Below are positions 26,109 through 33,842 of a stretch of 64,000 nt of DNA, piece after piece (the stretch's first letter is position 1; each line of letters starts with the position of its first letter). A model generated the notes under the pieces. The model did not search any database and was not told the DNA's origin. It worked only from the letters and a program-made list of their open reading frames with translations. This stretch comes from Jiangella ureilytica (lineage in GTDB: Bacteria > Actinomycetota > Actinomycetes > Jiangellales > Jiangellaceae). The stretch lies in assembly GCF_004348545.1 (NCBI RefSeq), contig NZ_SMKL01000017.1:1-64000 (forward strand), given 5' to 3'. The position numbers and the translations under genes are program-made.

Positions 26109-27059
26109 TCAGGTGAGCCGGCTCAGCTTCTGCTTCGCCTCGCGCCGACGGCGGCGAGCCGCCTCGGAGGCCTTGCGGGCGGCCTCGACGTCGTCCTCGG
26201 CGGACTCGACGTCGTCGCGGGCCTGCTCCAGCTCCCGCCGCGCCGCGGCCAGCTCCTCGGTGAGCCGTTCCGCCGTGGCCTGGGCCTCCTCGAGCCGGCG
26301 GCGCTGTTCGTCGAGGGCGGCCTCGGCGTCGTCGACCTGCTCCTCGGCGTCGTCGACGGCGGTCTCGGCCTGCTCGAGATCGCGCTGGGCGGCCGCCACC
26401 TCGTCGCCGTCGACGGCCTGCTCGGCGGCCTCGTCGTCGCTCTCGGCCTCGTCGGCGTCGGTGGCCTCCTCCTCGGCGGGCGAGTCGCCCTTCGACCGGG
26501 AGCGGCGGGTGGTCTCGAGCCGCTGGCCGCGGGCGACCCGGGCCTCGGAGAGCGAGATGACCTCGGCCGGCTCGCCGTCGTCGTCGACGGCGCCGAAGCC
26601 GACGTGCTGCAGCCCGTGCGACAGGCGCGCGGCCAGCAGCTGCTCGGCGGCGCGGGGGTCGGCGATGGCGGCCTCGAGCGACCCGGCGATCGTCTCGATG
26701 AGGTCGGGGCTCGCCTTCTGCCCGGCGTCCTTGGCGATCTTCCGGGCCGCCTTGAGCAGGGTGTCGACCTGCTTCTTCCGCTCACCGGTCAGCTCGCGCA
26801 GCGCGGCGCCGTCCATGCCGGACATCGCCTCGCGCATGCGCTCACCGAGCTCGGCCAGCTCGGCGACCTCGTCGGCGTGCCGGCGGGCCAGGCGGTTGGT
26901 CAGCCAGGCGGCCAGCGTGGGCTTGCGCAGCGCCTTGATGCGCGCGGCGACGTCGGCCGCGCCCTCGCTCTTGACCTTCTTCGCCAGCGCGTTGCGGGCT
27001 TCGACGAACTCCTCGGGCGGGAGCGCGTACAGCTCGTCCGCCGCGTCGTCGAGGTTCAT
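26109..27059 (-). CDS. Coiled-coil hypothetical protein
   Basis: Protein of 316 residues. The N-terminal 160 residues are helical and basic (LYALPPEEFVEARNALAKKVK, KALRKPTLAAWLTNRLARR). Residues about 195-310 are extremely acidic and then a long Glu/Ala/Arg coiled coil. The ATG at 27059 is preferred over one 13 codons upstream because the family start (MNLDDAADELYALPP) is recognisable from other actinobacteria. No enzyme motif. It lies downstream of the DUF2630 gene by 60 bases on the same strand, so probably one transcript. Confidence 0.78.
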   Translation of the reverse strand: MNLDDAADELYALPPEEFVEARNALAKKVKSEGAADVAARIKALRKPTLAAWLTNRLARRHADEVAELAELGERMREAMSGMDGAALRELTGERKKQVDTLLKAARKIAKDAGQKASPDLIETIAGSLEAAIADPRAAEQLLAARLSHGLQHVGFGAVDDDGEPAEVISLSEARVARGQRLETTRRSRSKGDSPAEEEATDADEAESDDEAAEQAVDGDEVAAAQRDLEQAETAVDDAEEQVDDAEAALDEQRRRLEEAQATAERLTEELAAARRELEQARDDVESAEDDVEAARKASEAARRRRREAKQKLSRLT

Positions 27060-27119
27060 GGGTCCAGCTTCCCATCGGCGGCGCGGAAAGGGGACCACCC
27101 GCGCCGCCGGCCGGCCCGG

Positions 27120-27365
27120 CTACTGCAGGTAGCCCTCGACCTCGCCGACGGGGCGAGCGGCGGCCTCGTCGGGGTTCTGCCCGGCCTCGACCCGGGCCCG
27201 GCGCTGGCGCAGCAGGTCCCAGCACTGGTCGAGCTGCTCCTCGACCTGGCGGAGCCGGGAGTGCTCCTCGTCGGTGGAGATGTCGCCGGCCTGCAGCCGC
27301 TGCCGCAGGTCGTGCTCGTCTTCGACCAGCGCGCTGATCCGGGCCCTGATGTCGTCGTCCTGCAT
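27120..27365 (-). CDS. DUF2630 family protein
   Basis: Protein of 81 residues that matches the DUF2630 pattern from end to end: DDDIRARISALVEDEH, GDISTDEEHSRLRQVEEQLDQCWDLLRQRRA and the terminal VEGYLQ. The family is small, highly conserved in actinobacteria and uncharacterised, with an alpha-helical hairpin shape. The start at 27365 (MQDDDI) matches the family better than the ATG four codons upstream. Confidence 0.9.
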   Translation of the reverse strand: MQDDDIRARISALVEDEHDLRQRLQAGDISTDEEHSRLRQVEEQLDQCWDLLRQRRARVEAGQNPDEAAARPVGEVEGYLQ

Positions 27366-27483
27366 GACTGCTCCCACGCCGTCGGTCCGTGCGGTGTCCC
27401 ACCGAGCATAGGCTCTGGTGGCGCACCGCCGGCTCAGCTAGCGTCGATCATGCAGGCAGGCGCGGAGACTCGGGGGGTCCGTC

Positions 27484-28434
27484 ATGGTCGTCATCGGCAC
27501 GTGGAATCTGGAGAACCTGTTCCGGCCCGGCGACGAGGACGGCCGGCCGCCGGACCAGGCCACGTACGAGGTCAAGCTCGACGCGCTGGCCGGCACCGTC
27601 GACCGCATGGCGCCCGACGTGCTCGGCCTGCAGGAGATCGGCGAGTCCGTCGCGCTGGACGACCTCGTCGCGCGGCTCGCGGGCGACTGGTCCGCGCATG
27701 TGTCGGCGAACCCGGACCCGCGCGGCATCCGGGTCGCCGTGATCTCGAGGCTGCCCGTCGAGGAGACCGAGGACCTGGTCGCCTACGCCGACGGCGTCGG
27801 CCCGGTCCGCGCGTCGGACGGCGGCGCGCTGTCGACGGAGATGGGCCGCGGCGCGCTGCGGGCCCGCGTGCGCACGCCCGGCGGCGACCTCGTCGACGTC
27901 GTCACCTGCCATCTCAAGTCGAAGCTGCTGAGCTACCCGGGCGGCCGGTTCAACCCGCGCGACGAGGGCGAGCGGGCCCGCTACGGCGCCTTCGCGCTGT
28001 ACCGCCGGTCAGCCGAGGCGGCCACCGTCCGCGCATGGGCGAACTCCCTGCTCGGCGGCGACGGGCAGCGGCGGTCGCTGGTCGTCTGCGGCGACCTCAA
28101 CGACGAGCCCGCCGCCGCGACGACGCAGATCCTGCTCGGCCCCGGCGGCTCGGAGATCGGGACGGCCGGCGAGAAGACCCCGGACAAGGGCGACGCCTGG
28201 CGGCTCTGGAACACCGCGCCGCTGATCCCCGAGCCGCGCCGCTACAGCCGCGTCTACCGCGGCCGCGGCGAGCTGATCGACCACGTCCTCGTCTCGCACG
28301 AGCTGCTGCAGCGGCTCGAGAAGGTCGACAGCCTGGTCGACCGCGGCCTCCCGTCGGTCACCGACGACCCGCAGGCCCGGGCCGCGGCCACCGACTCCGA
28401 CCACGCCCCAGTGGTGGCGACCTTCAGCGACTGA
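27484..28434 (+). CDS. Endonuclease/exonuclease/phosphatase family protein
   Basis: EEP-fold hydrolase of 316 residues. Motifs: GTWNLENLF (about 5-13), LQEIGE (about 53-58), CGDLNDEP (about 202-209), RGRGELIDHVLVS (about 258-270) and SDHAPVVATF at the C-terminus, which together give the metal site (Asn, Glu, Asp, Asn, Asp, His). There is no signal peptide. Substrates in this family range from DNA to phosphoinositides, so no function is assigned. It is divergent from the DUF2630 gene and faces the FAD oxidoreductase across a long palindrome. Confidence 0.9.
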   Translation: MVVIGTWNLENLFRPGDEDGRPPDQATYEVKLDALAGTVDRMAPDVLGLQEIGESVALDDLVARLAGDWSAHVSANPDPRGIRVAVISRLPVEETEDLVAYADGVGPVRASDGGALSTEMGRGALRARVRTPGGDLVDVVTCHLKSKLLSYPGGRFNPRDEGERARYGAFALYRRSAEAATVRAWANSLLGGDGQRRSLVVCGDLNDEPAAATTQILLGPGGSEIGTAGEKTPDKGDAWRLWNTAPLIPEPRRYSRVYRGRGELIDHVLVSHELLQRLEKVDSLVDRGLPSVTDDPQARAAATDSDHAPVVATFSD

Positions 28435-28462
28435 CGACGAGGACCGTCGGCGCGTCGCTCCC

Positions 28463-28514
28463 CATGATCATCCAGGATCGACCACACCCTGCGGGTCGAT
28501 CCTGGATGATCATG
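28463..28514. terminator. 21-bp perfect palindrome between convergent genes, containing a stop codon
   Basis: Arms at 28463-28483 and 28494-28514 are exact complements with a 10-base loop. The core of the arm is GATCATCCAGGATCG. The element lies 29 bases past the EEP gene and covers the stop codon (28510-28512) of the FAD oxidoreductase, so both transcripts would end in the hairpin. There is no U-tract. The sequence is unlike the surrounding codon-biased DNA. Confidence 0.6.
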
Positions 28515-31047
28515 AAGGAGCGCTGACCGAGAGGTTCTCGAAGACCGCCAGGCCGAGCCGGTCCTGGACGTGCGCGCACGACAGCACGCCGACGTCCTGG
28601 ACGGCAGCGGCGGACGGCAGGTCGGCCGAGCCGATCGACGACCACTGCGCGCCGTCCAGGCTGTAGGAGCCGTGGAACCGCTGGCCCTCGCGGACCAGCC
28701 GCAGGTGGACGGGGTACGGCGACGGCGTCACCACCGCCCGCAGCACCGACTCCACCGTCCCGCTGCCGTCGGCGTCCCAGAGCAGCAGCAGGCCGTTCTC
28801 CGGCTTGACCACCAGCGCCACGTAGCCGGTGGACGTGCCGGCCGCGCGCAGGTCGTTGCGGATCACCAGGCCGGCGCGCGCGTTGGGGTCGGTGGCCTCC
28901 TGGGACACGACGGTGACCGTCGCCGTCGTGGCGGGTCCGGCGGCGCCGTCGTGGAAGATCGCGCCGTACTGGTCGATGCCGGTCCACAGGTCCGCGCCGT
29001 TGGCCAGGATCGCCAGCCGCGAGCCGCGCTGCCCGAAGTGCGCCCGCGTCGACGCCGCCGTCCGCAGCGGCGCCTGCACGGGTTCGACGACGGCGACCGC
29101 GTGCGTCGCTGTGTGGCCGGCGGCGCCGGCATACGTGACGGCGGCCTCCAGGGTGGCCTGGGCGACGGGCTCGGCCGGTGCTGTTGCCGTCACCCGCCAG
29201 GTCGCCGCGAACTCCGCGCCCGGCTCGACGGCATCGGCCTCCACGGGGGTCGACGGCGTCACCGTCCAGCCGGCGGGGGCGGTCAGTGCGAGCCGCACCG
29301 CTGACACCGTCGTCAGCTCCTCGTTGGTGAACGTGACGGTGACGTCGTCGGCGGTGCCCGGGCGCAGCTCGTCCGGCGCGTCGAACGCGAGCACGCCGGC
29401 GTTGGGCGGCCAGCTGAGCACCATCTGCTCCGCGCGCAGCCGCTGCCGCAGCGTCGGGTAGGGAACGTCCTGCACGGCGATGCCACCGGCCAGCGCGAGG
29501 TCGGCCGCGACCGCCGCCGCGTGCCCCGTCGCCATGAACACCGGCTCCATGCGTGCCGACCCGAATGCGATGTGCGACGCCGAGATCGCGCAGGTCACCA
29601 GCAGGTTCGTGCACTCGCCGCGGGGCGGGACGATGGCGCGGTAGGAGATCCCATACGGCCCGGCCGGCGGCACCTGCACGTCGCCCTCGTTGCGGGCGAA
29701 GCCGCCCACGACCACGCGGGCGCAGTTGTGCGAGTCCATCGTGTACGACGCCAGCGCGATCGGGTCCGGGGCGGCCACCGTCCACCGGCAGTCGTGCTCG
29801 GTGATGACGTAGTCGCCGAGCATGCGGCGGGCCTCGCGGATGTACAGCTCGTGCGACCAGCCGCCGGTCGCGGTGAACTCGTCGTTCGTCAGGCCCCAGC
29901 CGTTGACCTCGGCCCGGATCGCCTCGGGCACTCGCGGGTCGTTGGCCAGGAACCAGAGCAGCCCCTGCTGGTAGGTCACGTGGTCCTGGAAGATCGCCTC
30001 GCGGGTGGCGTGGTCGCCGTCGGGCCAGGCGTAGTTGCGTCCGATGTTGTCCGTGCTCACGGCGCCGTTGTTGTTCATGTCGGTCTTGCCGTTCGGCATC
30101 GGCGTGTTCAGCCGCATCGCGTCCCAGACGCCCGCCTGCAGGTAGCGCAGGAGGAGCTCGTACCTGCTCGGGTCATAGGACGGCGGCCGCGGGAACGGGC
30201 GCCGGTCGGCCGCGCGGGTCAGGCAGATGCGGAAGTTGAACGCCTGGATGCGGTCGTCGCCCTGGCCGGTCGTGCCGGGGTCGTCGGCCGAGACGCCCGC
30301 GAGCAGGCCGCTGGACGGGTCGCCGGGTGTGACGTACGGGTCGATCTGGCGCTGGAACTGGTGGCCGGTGCGGAACTGCACGCCGTTGAGCGTCTCGCCG
30401 TAGGTCGCGTTCGACTCGCGGCCGACGGTGTAGCTCACGCCCGCCGCCGCCATCAGGTCGCCCTCGTAGCTCGCGTCGATGAACGCGCCGGCGACGAAGA
30501 CCTTGCCGTTCTCGGTGCGCAGCGAGTGGATCCGGTCCCCGACCATGCGGACGTCCTCGAGCCGGTGGTCGCGGTAGACGTCGATGCCCTCGTCCTCGAC
30601 CCACGCGTCGAAGGTCTGCTCGGCGACGTGCGGCTCGAACGTGAACGACTCCGGGCGGCCGTAGTGCGCGCCGAGGCGCCGGTAGAACTCGCGGCTCAGC
30701 CCGCCGATCGACTCGATCCGCCCGGTGTCGGTCGCCCCCAGCCCGGCCGAGCTGAGTCCGCCCAGGTGCCGCCCGAACACCACGAGGGCCACGCTGCGGC
30801 CGGCCTGCGCGGCCCGCACCGCCGCCGTCACCCCGGCCGACGTGCCGCCGTACACGCACACGTCGGTCCGCACGACGCCCGGGTCGCGGGGGACCGGGTA
30901 CCAGTAGCGCAGGCCGGGGTTCTCATCAGGGCCGACGACGGCGTCGGCTGCGGCCGCGGTGGGAGTGGAGGCACCGGTCGCGAGCCAGAGGGCGCCGGCG
31001 CCGGCTCCGGCGAGAACGGTCCGGCGGGTCGGTTCGGGAGCGGACAT
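28510..31047 (-). CDS. Tat-exported FAD-dependent oxidoreductase with NEW3-like domain
   Basis: Protein of 845 residues. A twin-arginine signal (TRRTVLAGAGAGALWLATG, about 6-24) starts it. The FAD_oxidored fold begins at VCVYGGTSAGVTAAVRAAQ (about 65-83), followed by GGLSSAGLGATDTGR and, further on, FIDASYEGDLMAAAGV. After about residue 560 comes an Ig-like NEW3-type region (LTAPAGWTVTPSTP) and then a jelly-roll-like end. ATG 31047 lies 9 bases after GGAGG; an ATG two codons upstream is also possible. The family occurs with polysaccharide catabolism genes. The LacI/cre-like site upstream supports a sugar-related role; the substrate is unknown. Confidence 0.85.
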   Translation of the reverse strand: MSAPEPTRRTVLAGAGAGALWLATGASTPTAAAADAVVGPDENPGLRYWYPVPRDPGVVRTDVCVYGGTSAGVTAAVRAAQAGRSVALVVFGRHLGGLSSAGLGATDTGRIESIGGLSREFYRRLGAHYGRPESFTFEPHVAEQTFDAWVEDEGIDVYRDHRLEDVRMVGDRIHSLRTENGKVFVAGAFIDASYEGDLMAAAGVSYTVGRESNATYGETLNGVQFRTGHQFQRQIDPYVTPGDPSSGLLAGVSADDPGTTGQGDDRIQAFNFRICLTRAADRRPFPRPPSYDPSRYELLLRYLQAGVWDAMRLNTPMPNGKTDMNNNGAVSTDNIGRNYAWPDGDHATREAIFQDHVTYQQGLLWFLANDPRVPEAIRAEVNGWGLTNDEFTATGGWSHELYIREARRMLGDYVITEHDCRWTVAAPDPIALASYTMDSHNCARVVVGGFARNEGDVQVPPAGPYGISYRAIVPPRGECTNLLVTCAISASHIAFGSARMEPVFMATGHAAAVAADLALAGGIAVQDVPYPTLRQRLRAEQMVLSWPPNAGVLAFDAPDELRPGTADDVTVTFTNEELTTVSAVRLALTAPAGWTVTPSTPVEADAVEPGAEFAATWRVTATAPAEPVAQATLEAAVTYAGAAGHTATHAVAVVEPVQAPLRTAASTRAHFGQRGSRLAILANGADLWTGIDQYGAIFHDGAAGPATTATVTVVSQEATDPNARAGLVIRNDLRAAGTSTGYVALVVKPENGLLLLWDADGSGTVESVLRAVVTPSPYPVHLRLVREGQRFHGSYSLDGAQWSSIGSADLPSAAAVQDVGVLSCAHVQDRLGLAVFENLSVSAPS

Positions 31048-31065
31048 GTGCATCACCCTCCGGGC

Positions 31066-31080
31066 TGGAAAGCGTTTGCC
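31066..31080. promoter_or_regulatory. LacI/cre-like operator upstream of FAD oxidoreductase
   Basis: TGGAAAGCGTTTGCC fits the central-CG palindrome recognised by LacI/GalR regulators and CcpA-type cre sites (TG-A-A--CG-T). It lies 19-33 bases upstream of the oxidoreductase start, where repressor binding would block transcription. It is A/T-rich against its surroundings. No LacI-family gene is present in the window. Confidence 0.5.
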
Positions 31081-31260
31081 CGGATCGTAACGATCATCCC
31101 GGTCGAACGGAACCCCACGTCCCGCCTCACCTCCACGCCGATCGTGAAGCACCTGCGGAGGTGCGCGTGCCGACATGTCCGGTCTGTCCCGCGGTTGCTC
31201 CACGATCGACGCGGGTGGGCGCCCGGTGGGAGCACGACGGCCCCGTCTACGCCGTCGAGC

Positions 31261-32094
31261 TCACTCCGACGCCGTAGCCGGAGCGGCGGAGGCGACGGCG
31301 TCGACCAGCGCGTCGAGGGCCGGCGAGTCCGTCTCGCGGACCGACTGCACCGCGGTGACGACGGCGTGGCCGTCGGCCAGCAGCGCGGCGTCGGTGCCGG
31401 GCGCGGGTGGCTCGGACATGTCGGTGACGGTGAGCCGGATGTGGTCATCGGCGTGCTCGGTCATGGTCGTCTGGACGATGCCGAACTCCGCCAGCGGAGC
31501 CGAGCGCAGCGCGGCCACGTCGTCCGGGTCGCGGTCGGGGACGTTGAGGTTGAGCACCGTCCCCGGCCGCTGCTGCAGCAGGAACGGGACCACCCGGCCG
31601 GCCAGGTCGGCCGCCGTCGACCAGCGCGGCTCGGTGGCCTGCGGCTTCAGGTGGAACTCGGCGGCGAGGCCGACGTCGAGGGAGACGGCCAGGCCGCGGC
31701 TGCCGTTGATGCCGGCCGTGAGCGCGGCGCCGACGGTGCCCGAGTGCAGGATCGCGCGCCCGACGTTGGCGCCGTGGTTGACCCCGGAGAGCACGACGTC
31801 GGGCGGGTCGCCGAACGCGCCGAACGCCGCGATCAGCGCGATCAGTCCTGGCGCGGCGCCGACGGCATAGGTGAGCACGTCGTCAAGGCCCTCGAGCCGG
31901 CGCCGCTCCAGCGCGATGCGGTCGCGGTCCTCCAGTCCGGCGACGATGGACGCGCCGCTGCCGCTGAACTGGACCGCCGGCGCCGCCACGACCACGTCGA
32001 GGCCGATCTCGCGAGCCGTCATGGCCAGGACGCGCAGGCCGGGTGCGTCGATGCCGTCGTCGTTGGTGATGAGCGCGCGCTTCGCCGCGCTCAC
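31261..32094 (-). CDS. surE: SurE-family 5'/3'-nucleotidase
   Basis: Survival protein SurE of 277 residues. The metal-binding NDDG is at 11-14, followed by APGLRVL. SGSGAS (about 43-48) contains the phosphate-binding Ser, and VVLSGVNHGANVG (about 98-110) holds the second metal ligand region. SurE dephosphorylates nucleoside monophosphates. The GTG at 32094 overlaps the stop of the PfkB-kinase gene by four bases, so kinase and phosphatase are made together, which is unusual for SurE. Confidence 0.88.
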   Translation of the reverse strand: MSAAKRALITNDDGIDAPGLRVLAMTAREIGLDVVVAAPAVQFSGSGASIVAGLEDRDRIALERRRLEGLDDVLTYAVGAAPGLIALIAAFGAFGDPPDVVLSGVNHGANVGRAILHSGTVGAALTAGINGSRGLAVSLDVGLAAEFHLKPQATEPRWSTAADLAGRVVPFLLQQRPGTVLNLNVPDRDPDDVAALRSAPLAEFGIVQTTMTEHADDHIRLTVTDMSEPPAPGTDAALLADGHAVVTAVQSVRETDSPALDALVDAVASAAPATASE

Positions 32095-33101
32095 GATTCG
32101 CGGGTCCGTTCGGCCAGATCGCGCGGCGTCACCTTCTCGGGCGGGTCGTCGGTGTGCTGCCGAGCCTCGCCCAGCGTCTCGACCGTCACCAGCTCGCGCA
32201 GCTTCAGCACGGCCTCGACGTCGCCGGTGCCGAGGCCGTGCCGGGTGACGTTGAGCATCCCCGCCGCGGCGCCCAGCCGGATCGCGTCCTCGACGTCGCC
32301 GCCGCGGGCCAGCGTCGCCGTGACGCCCGCGGTGAGGGAGTCGCCGGCGCCATGAGTGTCGGCGGCCTGCAGTTGCGGCATCCGGACGATCCGGACGACG
32401 CCGTCGGCGAGCAGCAGCAGCGGCTCGTGCGCGCGGGTGACGATGACGTACTCGGCGCCCTGTTCGTGCACCTCGTGCATCGCCGTGATCAGCGAGTCCG
32501 GGTCGTCGGCGCCGGCCCGGCCGTCCTCGAGCAGCTCCTGGTGGCTGACCTTGACCGCCGTCACCCCGCTTTCCAGCACGGCGCCGAGGCGGTCGCCGGC
32601 GAGATCGGCGATGACCGGCTTGCCGACGGCACGCAGGTCGGCCGCGAGCCGGCGGTAGGCGTCGGCGGGTACGGCGTCCTCGTCGGTCTGGTGGTCCGCC
32701 GGCCCGCTCAGCAGCACCGCCCCGGCGTCGAGCGCCGCGCTGAGCGTGACGCCGTAGAGCTCGTCCAGCTCGTGCCGCGAGAGCGGGTCCGACGGAGCCT
32801 CGGCCACCACGACCCGCTCGCCGTCGCGGCGGTCGTGTACGTAGGCGCCGTTGCGGCCGGTGCCCTGGACGGCCTTGACCACGACCCCCTCGTCCTCGAG
32901 CAGATGCCGCAGCACCGTCCCGGTCTCGCCGGCCAGGACGCAGCACATCGTCACCGAGGCGCCGAGCGTGACCAGCATCCGGGCCTGCCAGACGCCCTGG
33001 CTGCCGGCGTGCAGGTGGATGTCGGGCCGGCCGGCGTGGTCCTCGACGGTCAGCGTCAGCACGGGCAACGGGGCGAACAACGCGACGTCGCTCTGCGCCA
33101 T
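32091..33101 (-). CDS. PfkB family carbohydrate/nucleoside kinase
   Basis: Ribokinase-fold kinase of 336 residues. The N-terminal GSQGVWQARMLVTLGASV (about 33-50) corresponds to the GG-x-N-A sugar-binding region, here with GSQG. The second PfkB signature is ADTHGAGDSLTAGV (about 263-276) with the catalytic Asp in GAGD. The middle region (AVKVSHQELLEDG) is typical for the lid. The substrate could be a sugar, nucleoside or fructose-1-phosphate-like compound. It is the first gene of a two-gene unit with surE (4-base overlap). Confidence 0.87.
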   Translation of the reverse strand: MAQSDVALFAPLPVLTLTVEDHAGRPDIHLHAGSQGVWQARMLVTLGASVTMCCVLAGETGTVLRHLLEDEGVVVKAVQGTGRNGAYVHDRRDGERVVVAEAPSDPLSRHELDELYGVTLSAALDAGAVLLSGPADHQTDEDAVPADAYRRLAADLRAVGKPVIADLAGDRLGAVLESGVTAVKVSHQELLEDGRAGADDPDSLITAMHEVHEQGAEYVIVTRAHEPLLLLADGVVRIVRMPQLQAADTHGAGDSLTAGVTATLARGGDVEDAIRLGAAAGMLNVTRHGLGTGDVEAVLKLRELVTVETLGEARQHTDDPPEKVTPRDLAERTRES

Positions 33102-33182
33102 GGGACTCCCTCCGCGTCGAGCGTGACTGTGCTCCGGCCCGTACCCACGGCAGGCCGAGTCCACGCCGTCGGGGACCCGCCG

Positions 33183-33842
33183 TCAGGACGACGGCGACAG
33201 CACGCGCGGGACGGCCCGCAGGTCGGCGACGAAGCCGGCGTACGCCGCGTTCCGGTCGCGGGAGCGCAGCACCGCCGACGGATGCACGGTCGCGACGACC
33301 ACGGCGTCGTCGATCGGCGGGCCGTCGTCCGTCGTCAGCGGCGAGCTCTCGGCGTAGTCGGCCCACTCCAGCGGCTCACCGTGCTGCTTGGTGACCCGGA
33401 ACGACCGGCCCAGGATGGTCGCCGCCGCGGTGGCGCCCAGCACCACCAGGACCTGGGGCCGGACGACGGACAGCTCGGCCCGCAGCCACGGCCGGCAGGC
33501 CGCGATCTCGCCCGCGTCGGGCTTCTCGTGGATGCGGCGCTTGCCCTCGCGGTGGAACTTGAAGTGCTTGACGGCGTTGGAGACGTAGGCGTGTTCGCGG
33601 TCGAGCCCCACCTCCTCCAGTGCCCGGTCCAGCAGCCGCCCGGCCGGACCAGCGAACGGCCGGCCCTCGCGGTCCTCGACGTCGCCGGGCGTCTCACCGA
33701 CGAGCATCACGGCCGCGTCCCTCGGGCCTTCGCCGAACACCGTCTGGGTGGCGTCGCGGTACAGGTCGCAGGCCCGGCAGTCCGCCGCCGCGCTGCGCAG
33801 CCGGGTCAGCGACGACGTGGACGGGACCGCGGCGTCAGGCAT
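33183..33842 (-). CDS. udgX: UdgX-type uracil-DNA-binding glycosylase
   Basis: Family 4-like uracil-DNA glycosylase of 219 residues. GETPGD with EDREGRPFAGPAGRLLDRAL (about 49-75) is the catalytic region. KRRIH (101-105) is the special loop of UdgX whose His forms a covalent bond with uracil-excised DNA in the characterised mycobacterial enzyme. Cys22, Cys25 and Cys116 are in Fe-S ligand positions, with a His (about residue 93, in VKHFK) in place of the remaining Cys. HPSAVLR is the last motif. The ATG at 33842 overlaps the epimerase stop by 8 bases; an ATG five codons upstream is possible. A classical ung gene is also present in this window. Confidence 0.9.
   Translation of the reverse strand: MPDAAVPSTSSLTRLRSAAADCRACDLYRDATQTVFGEGPRDAAVMLVGETPGDVEDREGRPFAGPAGRLLDRALEEVGLDREHAYVSNAVKHFKFHREGKRRIHEKPDAGEIAACRPWLRAELSVVRPQVLVVLGATAAATILGRSFRVTKQHGEPLEWADYAESSPLTTDDGPPIDDAVVVATVHPSAVLRSRDRNAAYAGFVADLRAVPRVLSPSS

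Noticed and set aside
23080-27132. A 1350-codon plus-strand open frame
   Set aside because: It runs antisense across four recognisable minus-strand genes (hydrolase, NhaA-DsbA, coiled coil, DUF2630); high GC removes stops from the shadow frame.
31199-31263. A plus-strand C-terminal remnant (RWEHDGPVYAVELTPTP and stop)
   Set aside because: It looks protein-like but is too short to assign, and the overlap with the surE end can explain part of it.
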